Positions 24,941-36,673 are shown, numbered from the stretch's first letter. The stretch: DNA of 64,000 nt from Echinometra lucunter (GCA_029962745.1 CM057155.1:29836483-29900482), one strand, 5' to 3'. Notes: generated by a model from the letters alone, not told the origin. Translations and numbers: made by a program.

Positions 24941-25069
24941 TCGTAGAAAGGGTTTACGGTTCACCATGTGGTAAGTCTTAAAGGAATATAGATAAAGTGG
25001 ATAGAGATGGAGATTATTTATAGTCCTTTAGGACTTACCACATGGTGAACCATAAACCCTTTCTACGAA
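24941..25069. repeat. Near-perfect palindrome, 45-bp arms
   Basis: The left arm 24941-24985 begins TCGTAGAAAGGGTTTACGG. The right arm 25025-25069 is its reverse complement with only two transition differences. About 39 bp of loop separate them. It could extrude as a hairpin and looks like a minimal foldback element. Its core TTTACGGTTCACCAT also occurs at about 8593. Confidence 0.9.
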
Positions 25070-26187
25070 TATCCGTACCACCATGCAAACCTTCAAACAT
25101 CATCAAATTACAATACAACAGCAACAACAAAATATACAATAACTGAAAAAAAAAGTTGGCAATTATTCTTAGGTACATATTATACAAAAATTATAGCATG
25201 ATCATACACGAAAAATAAAAACATGAGAAATGAGGAAATAAAAGAACCAAAGCTTGTAAAACATTAGTCCCTCGATGATTAAGTACTATTTACAAGTTAT
25301 AAAATAAGAATGAATTTGTAGGTACGAGAAATGGAGCATTACACATTGCCTTGTAAAGAAACGAGCAGACATCTATTTTGTTTTGATGGGTTTTTTTTAA
25401 AAGAGAGAAAATAATATATGTAAATTTAAGATATTTTTTGTTTAAAAAAAGAAAAAAGATATTTTATGTCTCGTGTTATGTTGGAAATAAAACCTGAACT
25501 TGAACTTCAACTTCAACTTGAACGAAATGAACATAAAACTATCAAAAAGAGAAAATGAAAGTGGAAGGAGTGAGAAAGAGGGAGAGAGGGTGTATAAGGA
25601 AAAAAAAGAGGAAGAAAGGAAAAAACAAAAGGCATAGATGTAAACAAAGGGCCCAACTTGTCACATTATTCACCAGACTGCCATAAGGGAATTCTTTGCA
25701 TATTTATTGTACTGGCTGGCCCGGATAATGATTGTGGCGCTCATCCTCCTTGGCAACGTCTTGGCAACGGCCCACAGAAATCTATCTTTTCTGGGTGTGG
25801 TTATTTTCTTCCGCTCTTTTCTGGATACGTTACTGGCATTATTTCCTTGCGAAAAAGTATATACAAACTCTGTGAAAAGGTTGGGGAGAAATATACCATT
25901 ATTTTGATCACTTATAAACCTCCACCCCAAATATGGCGATTTGCTTCCTTTGGTCTTTTGTCTTCTCCATTGTTTCAGACATGACTGGGTCAGGATATCT
26001 ACTGCTCTCAGAATAGAAAAGGGACAAGTTCTCCATTTCAAAATATGCACTGATGGACAACACATAATGGTTACAATGAAAAATCGCAAATTACAGAAAG
26101 GCCCGTAATTAAGGCGATATAACGCCGTAATAAAAAAAAAATCACTTTTGGCAGAAATCAGCCACCGTATAGACCACCCAATGAGCT
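25070..26187. other. No confident gene
   Basis: Contains the frame on the minus strand at 25670-26089 with KKITTPRKDRFLW, faintly like the helix-turn-helix linker of Tc1 transposases, but too weak to call. Otherwise AT-rich. Confidence 0.3.
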
Positions 26188-26490
26188 ACTTCAGAAAGTT
26201 TGCTAGGACCCTTTTCGAGCACACTGGAATGATTTACATGATAGAACTCAAATGTTGAAAACAACTAGAGGAGAAAAGGGAACGGAGGAGGAGAAGAGAA
26301 GGGGTAGGAATTGAAAAGAAGATTTTAAAAAAAGGGGCGGAGAAGGGAAAGAACAAAATGACGAGGGAGCTGAGAAATTAACCCCAAACTGAGTCAGTCA
26401 TTAAAAAGTTTGCTTAGACACTTTATAGGAGGGCATTGAAATAATTTACGTAATACAACCAAATGTTGAAAACAGGAGGGAAAAGAGGTA
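26188..26490. repeat. Degenerate direct repeat, about 200-bp spacing
   Basis: An AAAGTTTGCT-AGGAC..ATGATTTAC..CAAATGTTGAAAACA block at about 26195-26262 recurs at about 26404-26476 with substitutions. Confidence 0.6.
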
Positions 26491-26815
26491 TAAATGGGGA
26501 AAAAAATGAGAGGAGAGAGTGGAAGAGAGAGAGGGGGTTCAGAAGGGAAAGAGAGAGAGGGAGAGATGGGGAGGGGAGAGAGACGGAGGGAGGGAAAAGG
26601 GGAGAGAAGGAAGAGAGAGAGAGAGGTTCAAAGAGTGAAGAAGGGAAAGAGGGAAGAGAGAGATGGGGATGGGAGAAAGACGGAGAGAGAGGAAGGAGAG
26701 AGGGGAAAGGGGCTCAGAGAGGTTCAGAGAGAGAGAAGAAGGGAAAGAGGGAAGAAAGAGAGAGATAATTATGTGGAGGGAGAAAGACAGAGAGAGAAGA
26801 AAGATTACTGAGGAG
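26485..26815. repeat. Polypurine (GAGA/GGGA) tract
   Basis: About 330 bp in which the plus strand is almost entirely A and G. Such mirror-rich polypurine DNA can form triplex structures. Open frames of Arg/Glu/Gly across it are artefacts. Confidence 0.9.
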
Positions 26816-27079
26816 AGCTGAGATGAATTAATGACCGATTCCAGAATTCATAGTATGAAGAAATAAATATATTTTTAACACACCCTGACAGACACACCGG
26901 CCTGCAATAATGTATTCCAACTTGATTTTCCCCTAGAAGCATTATCTTAGATAAGCTTTTCAAAGAGGAACCCAAGAAATAGAGAAAATGACACATAGGA
27001 AACATGAAGAACGAAAAAAAGGAATAAATGGCAAATAAACAATAAAGGGAAATACAGTTTTGAATGCCACTTTAAATGC

Positions 27080-27350
27080 ACTCCCTCCCCCCCCCCCCCC
27101 CCCCGAGTGAAAGCAGAAGGAAATGGACAAAATTATAGTCAAAATGAAAAAAAGCAATTTATCCAGTAAGTTAACGACTTTTGAAAGAATGGACTACTGG
27201 TTGGGTCATGAGGGGCTCATGAGATGTTAAAGTTCCTAAGGCTTCACCTCCCCCCCCCCCCCCTCGTGACTCACTCTTTTACCGAATGGTCCCATTTGGA
27301 ACCTTAACCACCTCACTAAAAATATCTAGACTTTGAGGCCCCCCCCCCCT
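27080..27350. repeat. Cluster of three poly-C tracts
   Basis: C-runs lie at about 27087-27104, 27248-27263 and 27340-27349. The next 1.4 kb up to the GPCR has no recognised feature. Confidence 0.85.
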
Positions 27351-28749
27351 CCCATTTTAAAAAAACACGCTGTTCTTGATAGCTTTCCTTCGAAAGTAAA
27401 GTTAGATGAATGTCCCAACGTTTTCCTTTTCTGGAAGGTTCCAATCAAAGGTTTCAATATAAGACCTTTAGGTTGCTGTCTCCTAGTTCCTGTATGTCAC
27501 ACCGCTATCGGTCAAATACCCCGGATACTGGCGGAATGTAGGGATCGATTTACGACACAAAACAGGAAAAAAAACATATTTCTTTCGCCCGGACATCGGG
27601 TGAAAAACACATTCTGATTCTAAGTGAACTTAACTTCACGGACATAAGCCTTCTTATCCGACCTTTTACTTTCAGTTAAATACTGCAGTTGTGTTACATT
27701 CTCGGGAAAATTTCCATTCATTGAAAGTTGAATATTCGTGCTACAGCAAGGCCAAGGAGTACTTAGTCACTTTATTTCAGATTTAGTAGGTATTTGGTCA
27801 ACAGGGAATTATTGCATCTTTGAATAATCAAAGGTAAGTGGAAGGCAAAATCAAGGTTCATTTTAAGGTTGGTTTTGTAATTTTTTTTAATTACGTACAG
27901 TTATTTGTTTCATTACGCAATTTTTGAAATACCCTAATAATTATGAGAGCATGAAATGAAGATAAGAGAAAACGCATGGGTGCATGACGAAGGAGATGAG
28001 ATAGAGGGCATGAAGGAAGGAGGAAATCAAAAAATTTTTGAATATAATAAATACTTGAAAACTTTATGGAAAACTAAATGGATTACGTATAGGTCCTACA
28101 GTAGGCATATAAATGAAAGAAAGGAAAAAATATACCATGAGAGGATAATAAAGCACTATATAAATCATAAACATGTCATACATGATATAGCAGACTGAAA
28201 GATGTAAATAAGAAATTACTTTTGCTTCCTTCTGATGATTTGTTTCTCTGCCAAATTTCAACAAATCATTCATGAGTATACTAGTATCTATAGAAAACAA
28301 TGCCATGTAATATAGTGCAGAAGGTGGTAGATCTCGTAAAGATCTTATCAAGGTTCTTTCAAGGTTGTTTTGTTTTCCAGTAATTATGTCATAAGATTGC
28401 TTTTGAATTCGGTACATTATTTAAAGCAATGTACCGGACTAATTCATGATTTTACTAATACAGTACCTAACAAGTTTCAGTGTGATGCGAGTTTTGACTT
28501 CAGTGATTAAAATTGTAAATTTTACACCACGTATGACAGAGCAATTTTTCAGTTGCATTTACTCACTGAATTAATGAATTAGCAAATTCTCGTGATAGGC
28601 TTAATTCAAGTGCGCACTAGTTTCCGCAGGGAATGAGTTAATAACTGAATTTCACATTTACACATTGAACTCGAAACTGACAATAAGTTCAGCTTATTAT
28701 TTCTCATGACTGAACCCTGAATGCTGTCGATGGTTTATTGATGATAGCC

Positions 28750-28767
28750 TTATTTTGACTCTCACAG
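28750..28767 (+). promoter_or_regulatory. Likely 3' splice acceptor before the GPCR
   Basis: TTATTTTGACTCTCACAG is a pyrimidine-rich tract ending in CAG, six bases before the first in-frame ATG. It suggests a 5' UTR intron upstream of an otherwise single-exon coding region. The leader exon was not located. Confidence 0.5.
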
Positions 28768-28772
28768 AATAT

Positions 28773-29981
28773 ATGTGTTCAACAGAAGAGATGGCTAATG
28801 AAGATATCTCTGTCATGTCAACGCCCTCCCCATCAAACATCGGTTTTGCCGACGATGGGAGCTACCCCCAAAGAATCGTCTTTGCCGTAATCTTCATCTT
28901 GATCAGCATTACTGGGGTTATTGGTAACCTCCTCGTCATCCTCGCCATCATTCTCTCTCGCAAGCTGAGATCGACTACCAACTGGTTTGTCCTGAACCTG
29001 GCATGTGTGGATCTCCTGACTTGCATCAGTCTGATTTTCTACGTCGTGGCAATACTTAGTCGGAATGTCTTGGCCTACTCGGGATGGTTGTTGGCCATTG
29101 CGTACAGTATCACCTTGACTTCCATGTTGAGTTTAACGACCCATGCACTCATCGGGTTCACTAGCTGGTATCTAATCACCAAGAACCTTGCGAAATCCAA
29201 GAAGCTTTTCAAAGCTCTAAATATCTGCATCATGATTGCCTTCTCCTGGCTTCTTACCATCATATTTTGCATCATACTCTACTTGACCGGAGCATTCTCT
29301 GAATATGCGGCCGAGTTTATCATAGGCTTATGGATCATCGGACATTTTGCAGTTATCTTGACGTTGTACATAAAGATTTGGAGATTCGTTGCGCAACAGG
29401 AGAACAAAATGGCCTCCACAAGAGGATTTGGTGCAAAGAGGCTGAGTGAAACTGAAATGTCTTCCAGAGCCTGTGGAAAATCATTCGCCAGTGTAACTGG
29501 CAGCACGGATGTTTCTCCTGAGCTAGCATCATCCTCCCAGGAGCGGTTACCTACAGAAGAATGCGATCAATCTAGGAGTCCAACAAATGTATCATCACAA
29601 AAGGGGAAACTGGAAATACAGCATACATTAGAGACCCAGACTAAGTCAAATAAAATTGGATCTAAAACAAAGCTTGAGAAACAGATAGATATTCAACCTA
29701 ATCGGAAGATGATAACTGTCACTAAAAATCTTCTAGTGATTCTCATAGCTTTTGTCATATGTTTTATTCCTTATTCCATCTGCTTATATATTCCGAAGTC
29801 TTCCATCATAGAACATTGCTTCTTGGCCCTTTTATTTTTCAATAGCTGTATCAATCCCATCATCTACGCCAGGAGGATTCGTGTATTTAGGGAGGTGATG
29901 GTGTGTATCATAAAGTGTCAGTTAGGAAGCATTCCTATGCCCATTCGATGTCTACGGAGAATAGCTAAGAATAATTCATAA
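28773..29981 (+). CDS. Rhodopsin-family (class A) GPCR, single coding exon
   Basis: An intact 402-residue seven-helix receptor, expected at the plasma membrane and coupled to G proteins; the ligand is unknown. Counting from the ATG at 28773: TM1 about 35-61 with GNLLVI, TM2 72-95 with NLACVDL, TM3 103-127, TM4 149-171, TM5 181-205, TM6 317-340 with CFIPY, TM7 346-366 with NPIIY, then a basic helix-8-like RRIRVFREVM and Cys residues suitable for palmitoylation. The third intracellular loop is long (about 110 residues) and Ser/Thr-rich. Odd points: no D/E-R-Y motif after TM3 (the position reads FTSWY), the CWxP tryptophan is Phe, and there is no obvious TM3/ECL2 disulphide Cys. A second ATG at 28791 has better context and would give 396 residues. 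Single-exon class A receptors in clusters fit the lineage-expanded GPCRs reported from sea urchin. A broken paralogue lies upstream on the same strand. Confidence 0.93.
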   Translation: MCSTEEMANEDISVMSTPSPSNIGFADDGSYPQRIVFAVIFILISITGVIGNLLVILAIILSRKLRSTTNWFVLNLACVDLLTCISLIFYVVAILSRNVLAYSGWLLAIAYSITLTSMLSLTTHALIGFTSWYLITKNLAKSKKLFKALNICIMIAFSWLLTIIFCIILYLTGAFSEYAAEFIIGLWIIGHFAVILTLYIKIWRFVAQQENKMASTRGFGAKRLSETEMSSRACGKSFASVTGSTDVSPELASSSQERLPTEECDQSRSPTNVSSQKGKLEIQHTLETQTKSNKIGSKTKLEKQIDIQPNRKMITVTKNLLVILIAFVICFIPYSICLYIPKSSIIEHCFLALLFFNSCINPIIYARRIRVFREVMVCIIKCQLGSIPMPIRCLRRIAKNNS

Positions 29982-30691
29982 AAAAAAAAAAGGAATAGGA
30001 ACACTAAAAAGTTTCAATTAATAGTTCCTTGTAGACCCCCCCCCCTCCCAAAAAAAGCAGCTGCGTGAACTCTTTCATACAAATTAATGCGTACCGAAAA
30101 AAGAAGGACCCTCGTCTCGTGCCGAAAAATGGAAGTCAGGAAATGATATGATAAAAGTTTTTGCGAAACTGTATCCTCATACACAGGCGTCATGGTGGGG
30201 AGGGGGGAGTTGGGGGGCTGCAGCCCCCTTAAAGTTCCATGACAAAGAAAAAGGAAAATGTAAGAGGAAAAGGAAAGTGAAAGTACAAATATGAAGAATT
30301 ATAAAATTTGCATTATAGAACAGGTTCATATTTTGCTCACTATCAAGTATCAGAGAATAGACAGTTGATATTCGAGCAATATACGACGGCCCCTTCAAAA
30401 TTTTTGGCTCATTATGGGACTTCTCTAAAGTGTTTAAAACGGGGTACGTGGTTCACAAACGCATAAAACGATACGTGTACACTATTTCAAAGGTCTTACA
30501 CTATATCTTCTTTTTCGGCTTCTTTGATGCATGTCGATCACCATAGATTATTATTAAATGTTAGGTCTTTGGCATGGCTTGTTAGTGCCAAAACAGTGAT
30601 GATTATGTTCTAGTTTTCCTTCGTCATGTTATCCTAACAAGAATATTAAAAGTGTCAGTGGAGCTTTAGGAAAGACAAGTGGGGGAAATTA
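29982..30691. other. GPCR 3' flank
   Basis: An A-run follows the stop codon, a C-run lies at about 30036-30045, and a G-rich/C-rich hairpin-like block (TTGGGGGGCTGCAGCCCCCTT) at about 30210-30230. No AATAAA was noticed close to the stop. Confidence 0.5.
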
Positions 30692-33600
30692 TTCCTCACC
30701 AGTCCTGTAGGACTCGAGTCCGGACTCGGACTCGACCGTCATGACTCGTCTGCGGCCGAGTCCTCAGACAAAATGCCTCCCAAACCCTTGCTATTTTGAT
30801 ATCACGATTTGAATATCAGTTCGCTGAAAGAAACTTGAATTTCCTAGCTAAGCTACTTTTTTTTTTACAATCCGCATATTATATTACTGATTCATTTGAC
30901 TCGTATTCATGGGATATGTACAGGTGTGCATCGCGTGTGATAAATTGTCATTGTGAGCACAGAGTAGAATGGCAATGCGATGTGTCCGATGTGCACCCAT
31001 ATACAGTGAATACAAGTCATTTGGATTGGTAATACAATTCAAGGGGAAAGAGCAGTTCAGCTAGGATTTTTTTTCCAAAGAAATAACGGTCAAATCGTGA
31101 AATCGATCTACCGTCACTTTAGCTAGGCTGTTTCTCCTGCTGTTATATATAAGTACAAATTTTCATCTTACCTTCATTTTATAACCAACTAAAGGACGGC
31201 GTAACGATACAGTACTAAGCCACGACTCGAGCTCCAGCAGAGCTCCATGAAGTTACATGTATAGCTACCAACATTTTTAAATTTTAAAACATCATTTGGA
31301 TTTTTTTCCGTAACAAAAGAAAACACAAACAGTTGTGGGAATATTTTGCTGCACGTCTAAATAACACAATTTAGATAGGCACTCAGTTCAAGTTGTATTT
31401 AAAATCCTGCCAAGATAATATCCATTAAGTTATTTTCTGTACGTTTGATAAGCACATGTTATTAAGGATTTAGTTTACGACAAATAAGTCATTCTTACAT
31501 TTTACTCTTTGAGTGCAATGATATGACATCAATATCCATGTACTTTGTACCTTCAAATCTGTTGCCTTTTGTGTACAAGTTTGCCTTTGTGTTCATTCTT
31601 GCGTTTTACTCAGATGAAGGTAAGATGAAAAGCTAAGTATGCTCCTCGCTCCTATTCAGTGGTAATAGTTTTGTTTAGTACCAAACATCTTTTCAAAACT
31701 CAATAAGGCGGTAATCATAATCAAGTGAAGATTAAGAATTGAAGAACTAATTTTTACACATAATTCGTGATCAACTATAGTTCATAATCAAATGAAAGCA
31801 AACTTGAGCAGTTTGAACGATGAGACATTACATGTTCTTGTATATATTGTAACAGCATTTCATGTGACATGTGAAAGTTGATTTTAAAGAGGTTTGGGTA
31901 TTTCCATGTGGCATTAATTGTCGAGTGATGTTCGTTATTCCGAAGGGTTGTCAGTTCGAAATAAAATAAGGGGGTCCGCCCACTTGACCGAAGGCCCGCG
32001 AGGCCGACTTTTCTCGTATTGTATTTTCCTTCATCACAAATAATGCGCTATCAGCATCTCCTTTAGCATGTTTAGTCCTCGTTTCCGGATGTCCCTCACC
32101 TTCAATGAAAAACTTTTTTAATTCTTATTAAACTTCCTACTGCACAGGAATGGGTCAGAGCAGTGTGATATTACAGATTGCTATTTGCTATTTTCGGTCT
32201 CGCGGGCCTTCGGTGAAGTGGGTTGTCACCAAATAAAGTTCGTTATCCCGAAGGTTCGTTAAAGGTGAAATTTAAAGAAAATCACGGAATAGGGTTAATT
32301 ATATATAAATGGAAACGGAGAAGTATGTAGAAGACAGTGGTGTTCATTATTGCTCCTGTAGATTCCAAGAAATTATCTAAAAACACATTTTCCAAAAACG
32401 CCCCTCTGATTCTCAGAACCCGGAAGTGGCTGCGAGCGAAACGGGTCCCCAATGATGACGTAGGCACATGGACGATCTGCGGCGAGCTAGCGTAATAAAA
32501 CATTGTGCATTGAGATGATCGCATGCAATTTTGATGGATTTTAGATACTGTTATTAAGAGAGGAGGCAAAACTGTAGTGGCTTAATATTTACATTACCTC
32601 ACTGATGAGTCGATTTTCTTTTCTTTTTTGTTCAAAGCAGAATTAAAAGTAGGAAATTGACATGAAAATGACAAAGAAAACCAAGCCCGGCCGGGATGCA
32701 CGTCCCGAAACGACGTTGCATCAAATTCTCAGAGACAGAACTGATTAAGAGACGCACTCGACAAATCATGATTGTATGTAAAAGTTACCTAGATAATATT
32801 GTTGTCTAAGGAAAATTAATGCTTCTTGTAGAAACTATCTTGATCTACAAAATTCCTCTTTACTAAAATCTCGTATTTATTATGATAGGAATGGCTAGCT
32901 AGCGTACAGAGACTGGCTGGACGTCACCACTTATCTCAGATAGTATGTAGAGCCGGGATGTAGAGATGAACATCATACGTATTGCATTATAGTGTAGTTT
33001 GAAGTCTTTATCAAGGGTTTTTTTTTCCTGTAATAATCTGATTAAACGTGATTCCGATAAGGAATTTCATTCGAAAAATATTTGTCAAGGAATCTATTTC
33101 TAGTGCATGTTATGATGATTTTCAAGCAAATAAACAGTGAAAATAACCCAGATACGAAATTATAACTGAGCTAAGACTATCGCCAAAGGCCTAATTGAAT
33201 TACAAGCCAAATTACTCTCACCTTCGCCTCACCTACTTCACCTCACTTACCTACTACATACAATTGACTACCGAGTATGGAAAAGTTAACTTGAGCTTAT
33301 AAGCACATGTAAATATAAATTAGCTACTTAATAGAAAAGAAAAAAAATAGCAGTAAAGTGATTACCGTTTCTGTATTTTCTTTAGCCAAGTTCAAACTAT
33401 TCATCAAGAAAATAATTTTAAATTAAAGAAAACAAAGTATTGCGTCTATCCTCCCTTCTTTCGTGAATTATAACACCCCTAAAATTAAAATGGTATGCCC
33501 CACAACCGCAACTTAGCATGTACAAGGGAGACTGCTCTATTATATCGTGAGATTTTTTTTCCCGTTTCTAATTGCAAAAAGTCATGGTTGAATTGTAGAA

Positions 33601-34376
33601 TTTCTCCGGCATTGTGATATGAATAATGTTAAATAGAATGGTTGAGACATTCTTTGTAACCATTCACAGGATGCTGAATTCATCCAAACAATGCAGAAAA
33701 CATCGATTTAATCACTCACTCGGACACGAACACATCACATTCACCACATTCACAACACACCACATCACAGGCTATTGTCCATGTGATGACGTCACGGATC
33801 TCGCATTGAGTTGGGTAACGTATGCACAGACAACATTGGGGGTCCGTTTTATCGATTTGTGACAGACAATATTTGTTTCACATTTACTTTCAAAAGTTTC
33901 ATTCGGTTTCATAGTGATTTGTGCACCATAATGTAATGTGACATCACCAAAATCTAACTATAGATATTTGTCTCCACTTTTCCAATTCAAATTACAATTT
34001 CTTACCCTCTGTCGCAACTGTTACGAATATGGATCTTACTGAACTTGTTCTTCTCAAAAGTTAAAGCACCAAGCGAGTGAAATAACATGTCACTACGACA
34101 TATTACTCATTTGTGAGCAAATGTATTCCTGGTCAGAAAAGTTGCAAATAATCAAATTCAAATTGAAGTTTTCATTGAAACAAATGACTATTTATGTTAC
34201 AAAGAGTTCACTGGAAGGCAATTATCAGTACTGGCATTTATATCGTGTAGGTAATGTGACTTAAAAAATATCAGTCTTAAAATTTTCCTATTGGGACTAG
34301 GACTGGGACTTGGATTCGGACTGGGACTCGGACTGGGACTCGGACTTGATGACTCGACTACAGGACTGTTCCTTAC
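30692..34376. mobile_element. Non-autonomous hAT-like DNA transposon, 3.67 kb
   Basis: The ends are CAGTCCTGTAG (from 30700) and its reverse complement CTACAGGACTG (to 34368). The flanking 8-mers are TTCCTCAC (30692-30699) and TTCCTTAC (34369-34376), seven of eight identical, as expected for a hAT target duplication. Inside both termini are clusters of GGACTCGGACT-type units in opposite orientation. No transposase frame is present in the interior, so movement would need a helper. A short Ser/Gln/Glu frame at the right end comes from the subterminal repeats. Confidence 0.75.
31930..32254. mobile_element. Nested palindromic MITE inside the hAT-like element
   Basis: Arms at 31981-32005 and 32196-32220 are reverse complements (CACTTGACCGAAGGCCCGCG side against CGCGGGCCTTCGGTGAAGTG) with two mismatches. 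Outside them GTTCGTTATTCCGAAGG (31930-31946) recurs in direct orientation as GTTCGTTATCCCGAAGG (32238-32254). No coding frame is present. Confidence 0.7.
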
Positions 34377-35890
34377 ACATTTCTGTTGACTTTTCTATCG
34401 GATTCTTTCTATTCAAGTTGATCTCAAACGAGTCATTTGAACTGTTATGAATCATAACAGCCATTATCAAATCAAATTCAGAGATTTTGCCCACGCCGAT
34501 AGAAGTCGCTATATATCAGATGACCTGAAATTATTTGTAATAATATATTCAGATTGTCTTTCAAAATAGTTTAACCACTTAAAAGGAGCTGATAGATGTA
34601 CCGATAGCTTAAATGAGAAATTTCAATAAATTTCATTAGTCGTTGTACGTCTGGAAGCACTATTATTACTTCCGGAGGCATAAAACACTTTCAAAGTTCA
34701 TGCTATTTTAACGAAGAAAAGGGCCAATGTTTTGAGCATATAGAAGGAGAAACTTTGCTATTGCAGCTATCTCACCTTCCGGTAGTACAGGATGTCAGTG
34801 GTATAATGCTGTATCTTATGATTATCAAAGTTAATGTTAAGTGGAAGAAAATTAAGATCAGTTTCCTTATCTGTAGTGTTATCTGTTTTAAGGAAGGATG
34901 TGACTCAAAAATCCAATTCTACAATAAGGAACAATGCTAGTTAATATTTTACAGGATGTGAAGAGAAACATGTATTTAGGTATCTTTGCTTTCATTTCTA
35001 TCATCTTGTTTCGGTTCTGCGCATCTAGAGACCATTTTGCGTTAACTGTAGGCATTGTAAGATTTCTTAAAATGTTAGGACTTTCATAATGTTTGAACCC
35101 TAGTTCTTTTTTATTTTTATTATTATCATTTGTATTGAATATATGCAATGGAATGTACGGTACGTGTACTTCAATAAACTGGAAAAGATAAAAGATAGAC
35201 ATTTCCAATTCAGTCAAGCATTGGCTTGTTCATAGTTCAAGCAAATTATTTTTACATCGAGCGTCCGTCACATTATTATATGCTATTATTCTCTTATTTC
35301 CTTTCGCATGTATTTTGTCCACGAGGGTTGCCAAAGTTGTAACTGTATATGTTATATTTCCTTACAAATGTTAATAATTCTAACATGTATCACGAAGCAT
35401 TCGCTTGGATCCAGCTGAGGCATGCGGCTTGTCATTGTTCAAAACTCTTCTGCCAACTACAAAGGAATTAATAAACGACAGTTGAAAAATTTTCAAGCTG
35501 GTACGGGAATACAGAGTCGCTGAAACAGATTTGTGGCTCTTATATCCTCGTTTGGAGTGCAGAGAAGCTAAAAGATTGTTTTGTTTTTGTTGTTGAGGTT
35601 CATAGTGTTTGGTTCTTCTTTTTTTTTATAGGCGGACGTAACCCGCTCAGTGGTGTTCCGTTCGATGATAGATTTCTTCTAACTCTCAAATGTCATTTAT
35701 CCGGAATGATTATATTTTCCATTTGTGTGGAATTGGAGTCTTGAAGCATAAACAATGTTTGACCTTAATTCATTTGTCAGACGCGTTACTGCTTTCCTAT
35801 TCTTTTCGGTAGTCAACAAACTTTCTTTGGTAAAAAGGCATTCAAAATGTTTTTAGTCAGGAAAAAAAAACAACCACGTGTATATATAAG
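34377..35890. other. No gene recognised
   Basis: AT-rich sequence with only short frames and no splice-bounded exon. Confidence 0.5.
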
Positions 35891-35891
35891 C

Positions 35892-36077
35892 GTGAAGATA
35901 AGATAGTCCAGACACGGACGTACTTCAAAGCTTTATTCAAAAGGCTTTCGGCCTAACCGGCCTTCTTCAGGTTTCCGAAGATACAAACATAATAATTATA
36001 TGTCATGTTACACGAAAGCTTGTTGAATAAAGTTTTGAAGTTCAGCAATGTCCGTGTTTCGACCATCTTATCCTCAC
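35892..36077. mobile_element. Short foldback element, about 186 bp
   Basis: The left arm (35892-35950: GATAAGATAGTCCAGACACG, then CTTTATTCAA) pairs with the right arm (36013-36077, ending GTGTTTCGACCATCTTATCC) with mismatches and small indels. The centre carries GGCTTTCGGCCTAACCGGCC followed by TTCTTCAG, a GC-rich hairpin. Confidence 0.7.
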
Positions 36078-36288
36078 ACTATATCCACCCGAGACGCCAT
36101 CGAGATGTTGAAGTTGGGGATCCTCTCAATCATATATATATATTTTTTCCATAATGTTTTATTAGAGATTTCATATCTATATAAACATATATATATATGA
36201 GACAATTGAGAGAATAATAGCGTAGCATGATCAAAGTTCCCAAGAGCTGTCCTACCATTTTGGAAATTTTTGCAAAGGTTTAGAAAAT

Positions 36289-36359
36289 GTCTCCGCCGGG
36301 AATCGAACCCGGGCCTTTGGCTATGAACGCCAATGCCTTAACCACCAGACCACGGAGAC
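36289..36359 (-). tRNA. tRNA or tRNA-like gene, anticodon UCA
   Basis: The minus strand folds into a complete 71-nt cloverleaf: acceptor GTCTCCG/CGGAGAC (7 of 7 pairs), D stem GTCT/AGGC, D loop GGTGGTTA, anticodon stem TTGGC/GCCAA, variable loop of 4, T stem CCGGG/CCCGG with loop TTCGATT. The B box GGTTCGATTCC is canonical and a TTTT Pol III stop follows one base after the 3' end. The anticodon loop GTTCATA gives UCA, which reads UGA. The molecule is too short for selenocysteine tRNA. G32 and U37 are atypical, so this may be a tRNA-derived repeat or pseudogene rather than a working tRNA. Confidence 0.65.
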
Positions 36360-36585
36360 GGGCCAGTGTTTTCGGCGACTCCAAATTCGCTTAACCGACA
36401 GATTGACAAATCTTCAACCCTCACTAATTAATTCCTTTGTTGGTGGCAGATGAGTTTCGAACAACGACCTGCCGCACACCACAGCTACATCCGAGCGAAT
36501 GCTTTTGAGATACATGTATATGTTGGAATAATTAACATTTTGTGATCAGGTAACATATACAACAGCTTTGACAACTCTCATGGAA

Positions 36586-36590
<5 letters not shown>

Positions 36591-36645
<55 letters not shown>

Positions 36646-36668
36646 ATTATATACACACACACACACAA
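36591..36668. repeat. (TA)25 then (TTA)n and (AC)n microsatellite
   Basis: A perfect TA run to 36640 passes into a few TTA units and then CA repeats, directly abutting the foldback element that follows. Confidence 0.95.
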
Positions 36669-36673
36669 ACACC

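Noticed and set aside
25670..26089. Tc1 transposase remnant on minus
   Set aside because: KKITTPRKDRFLW is suggestive but there are no catalytic motifs or inverted ends, so it is too weak to call.
26463..26811. Arg/Glu/Gly-rich protein
   Set aside because: Translation of a polypurine tract.
28755..28772. Longer GPCR start at TTG (28755)
   Set aside because: TTG is not a normal eukaryotic start, and a splice acceptor ends at 28767. The first ATG is 28773.
35892..36077. Hammerhead ribozyme or Penelope-type terminal repeat
   Set aside because: The GGCTTTCGGCC hairpin region recalls such repeats, but I could not find the conserved hammerhead core.
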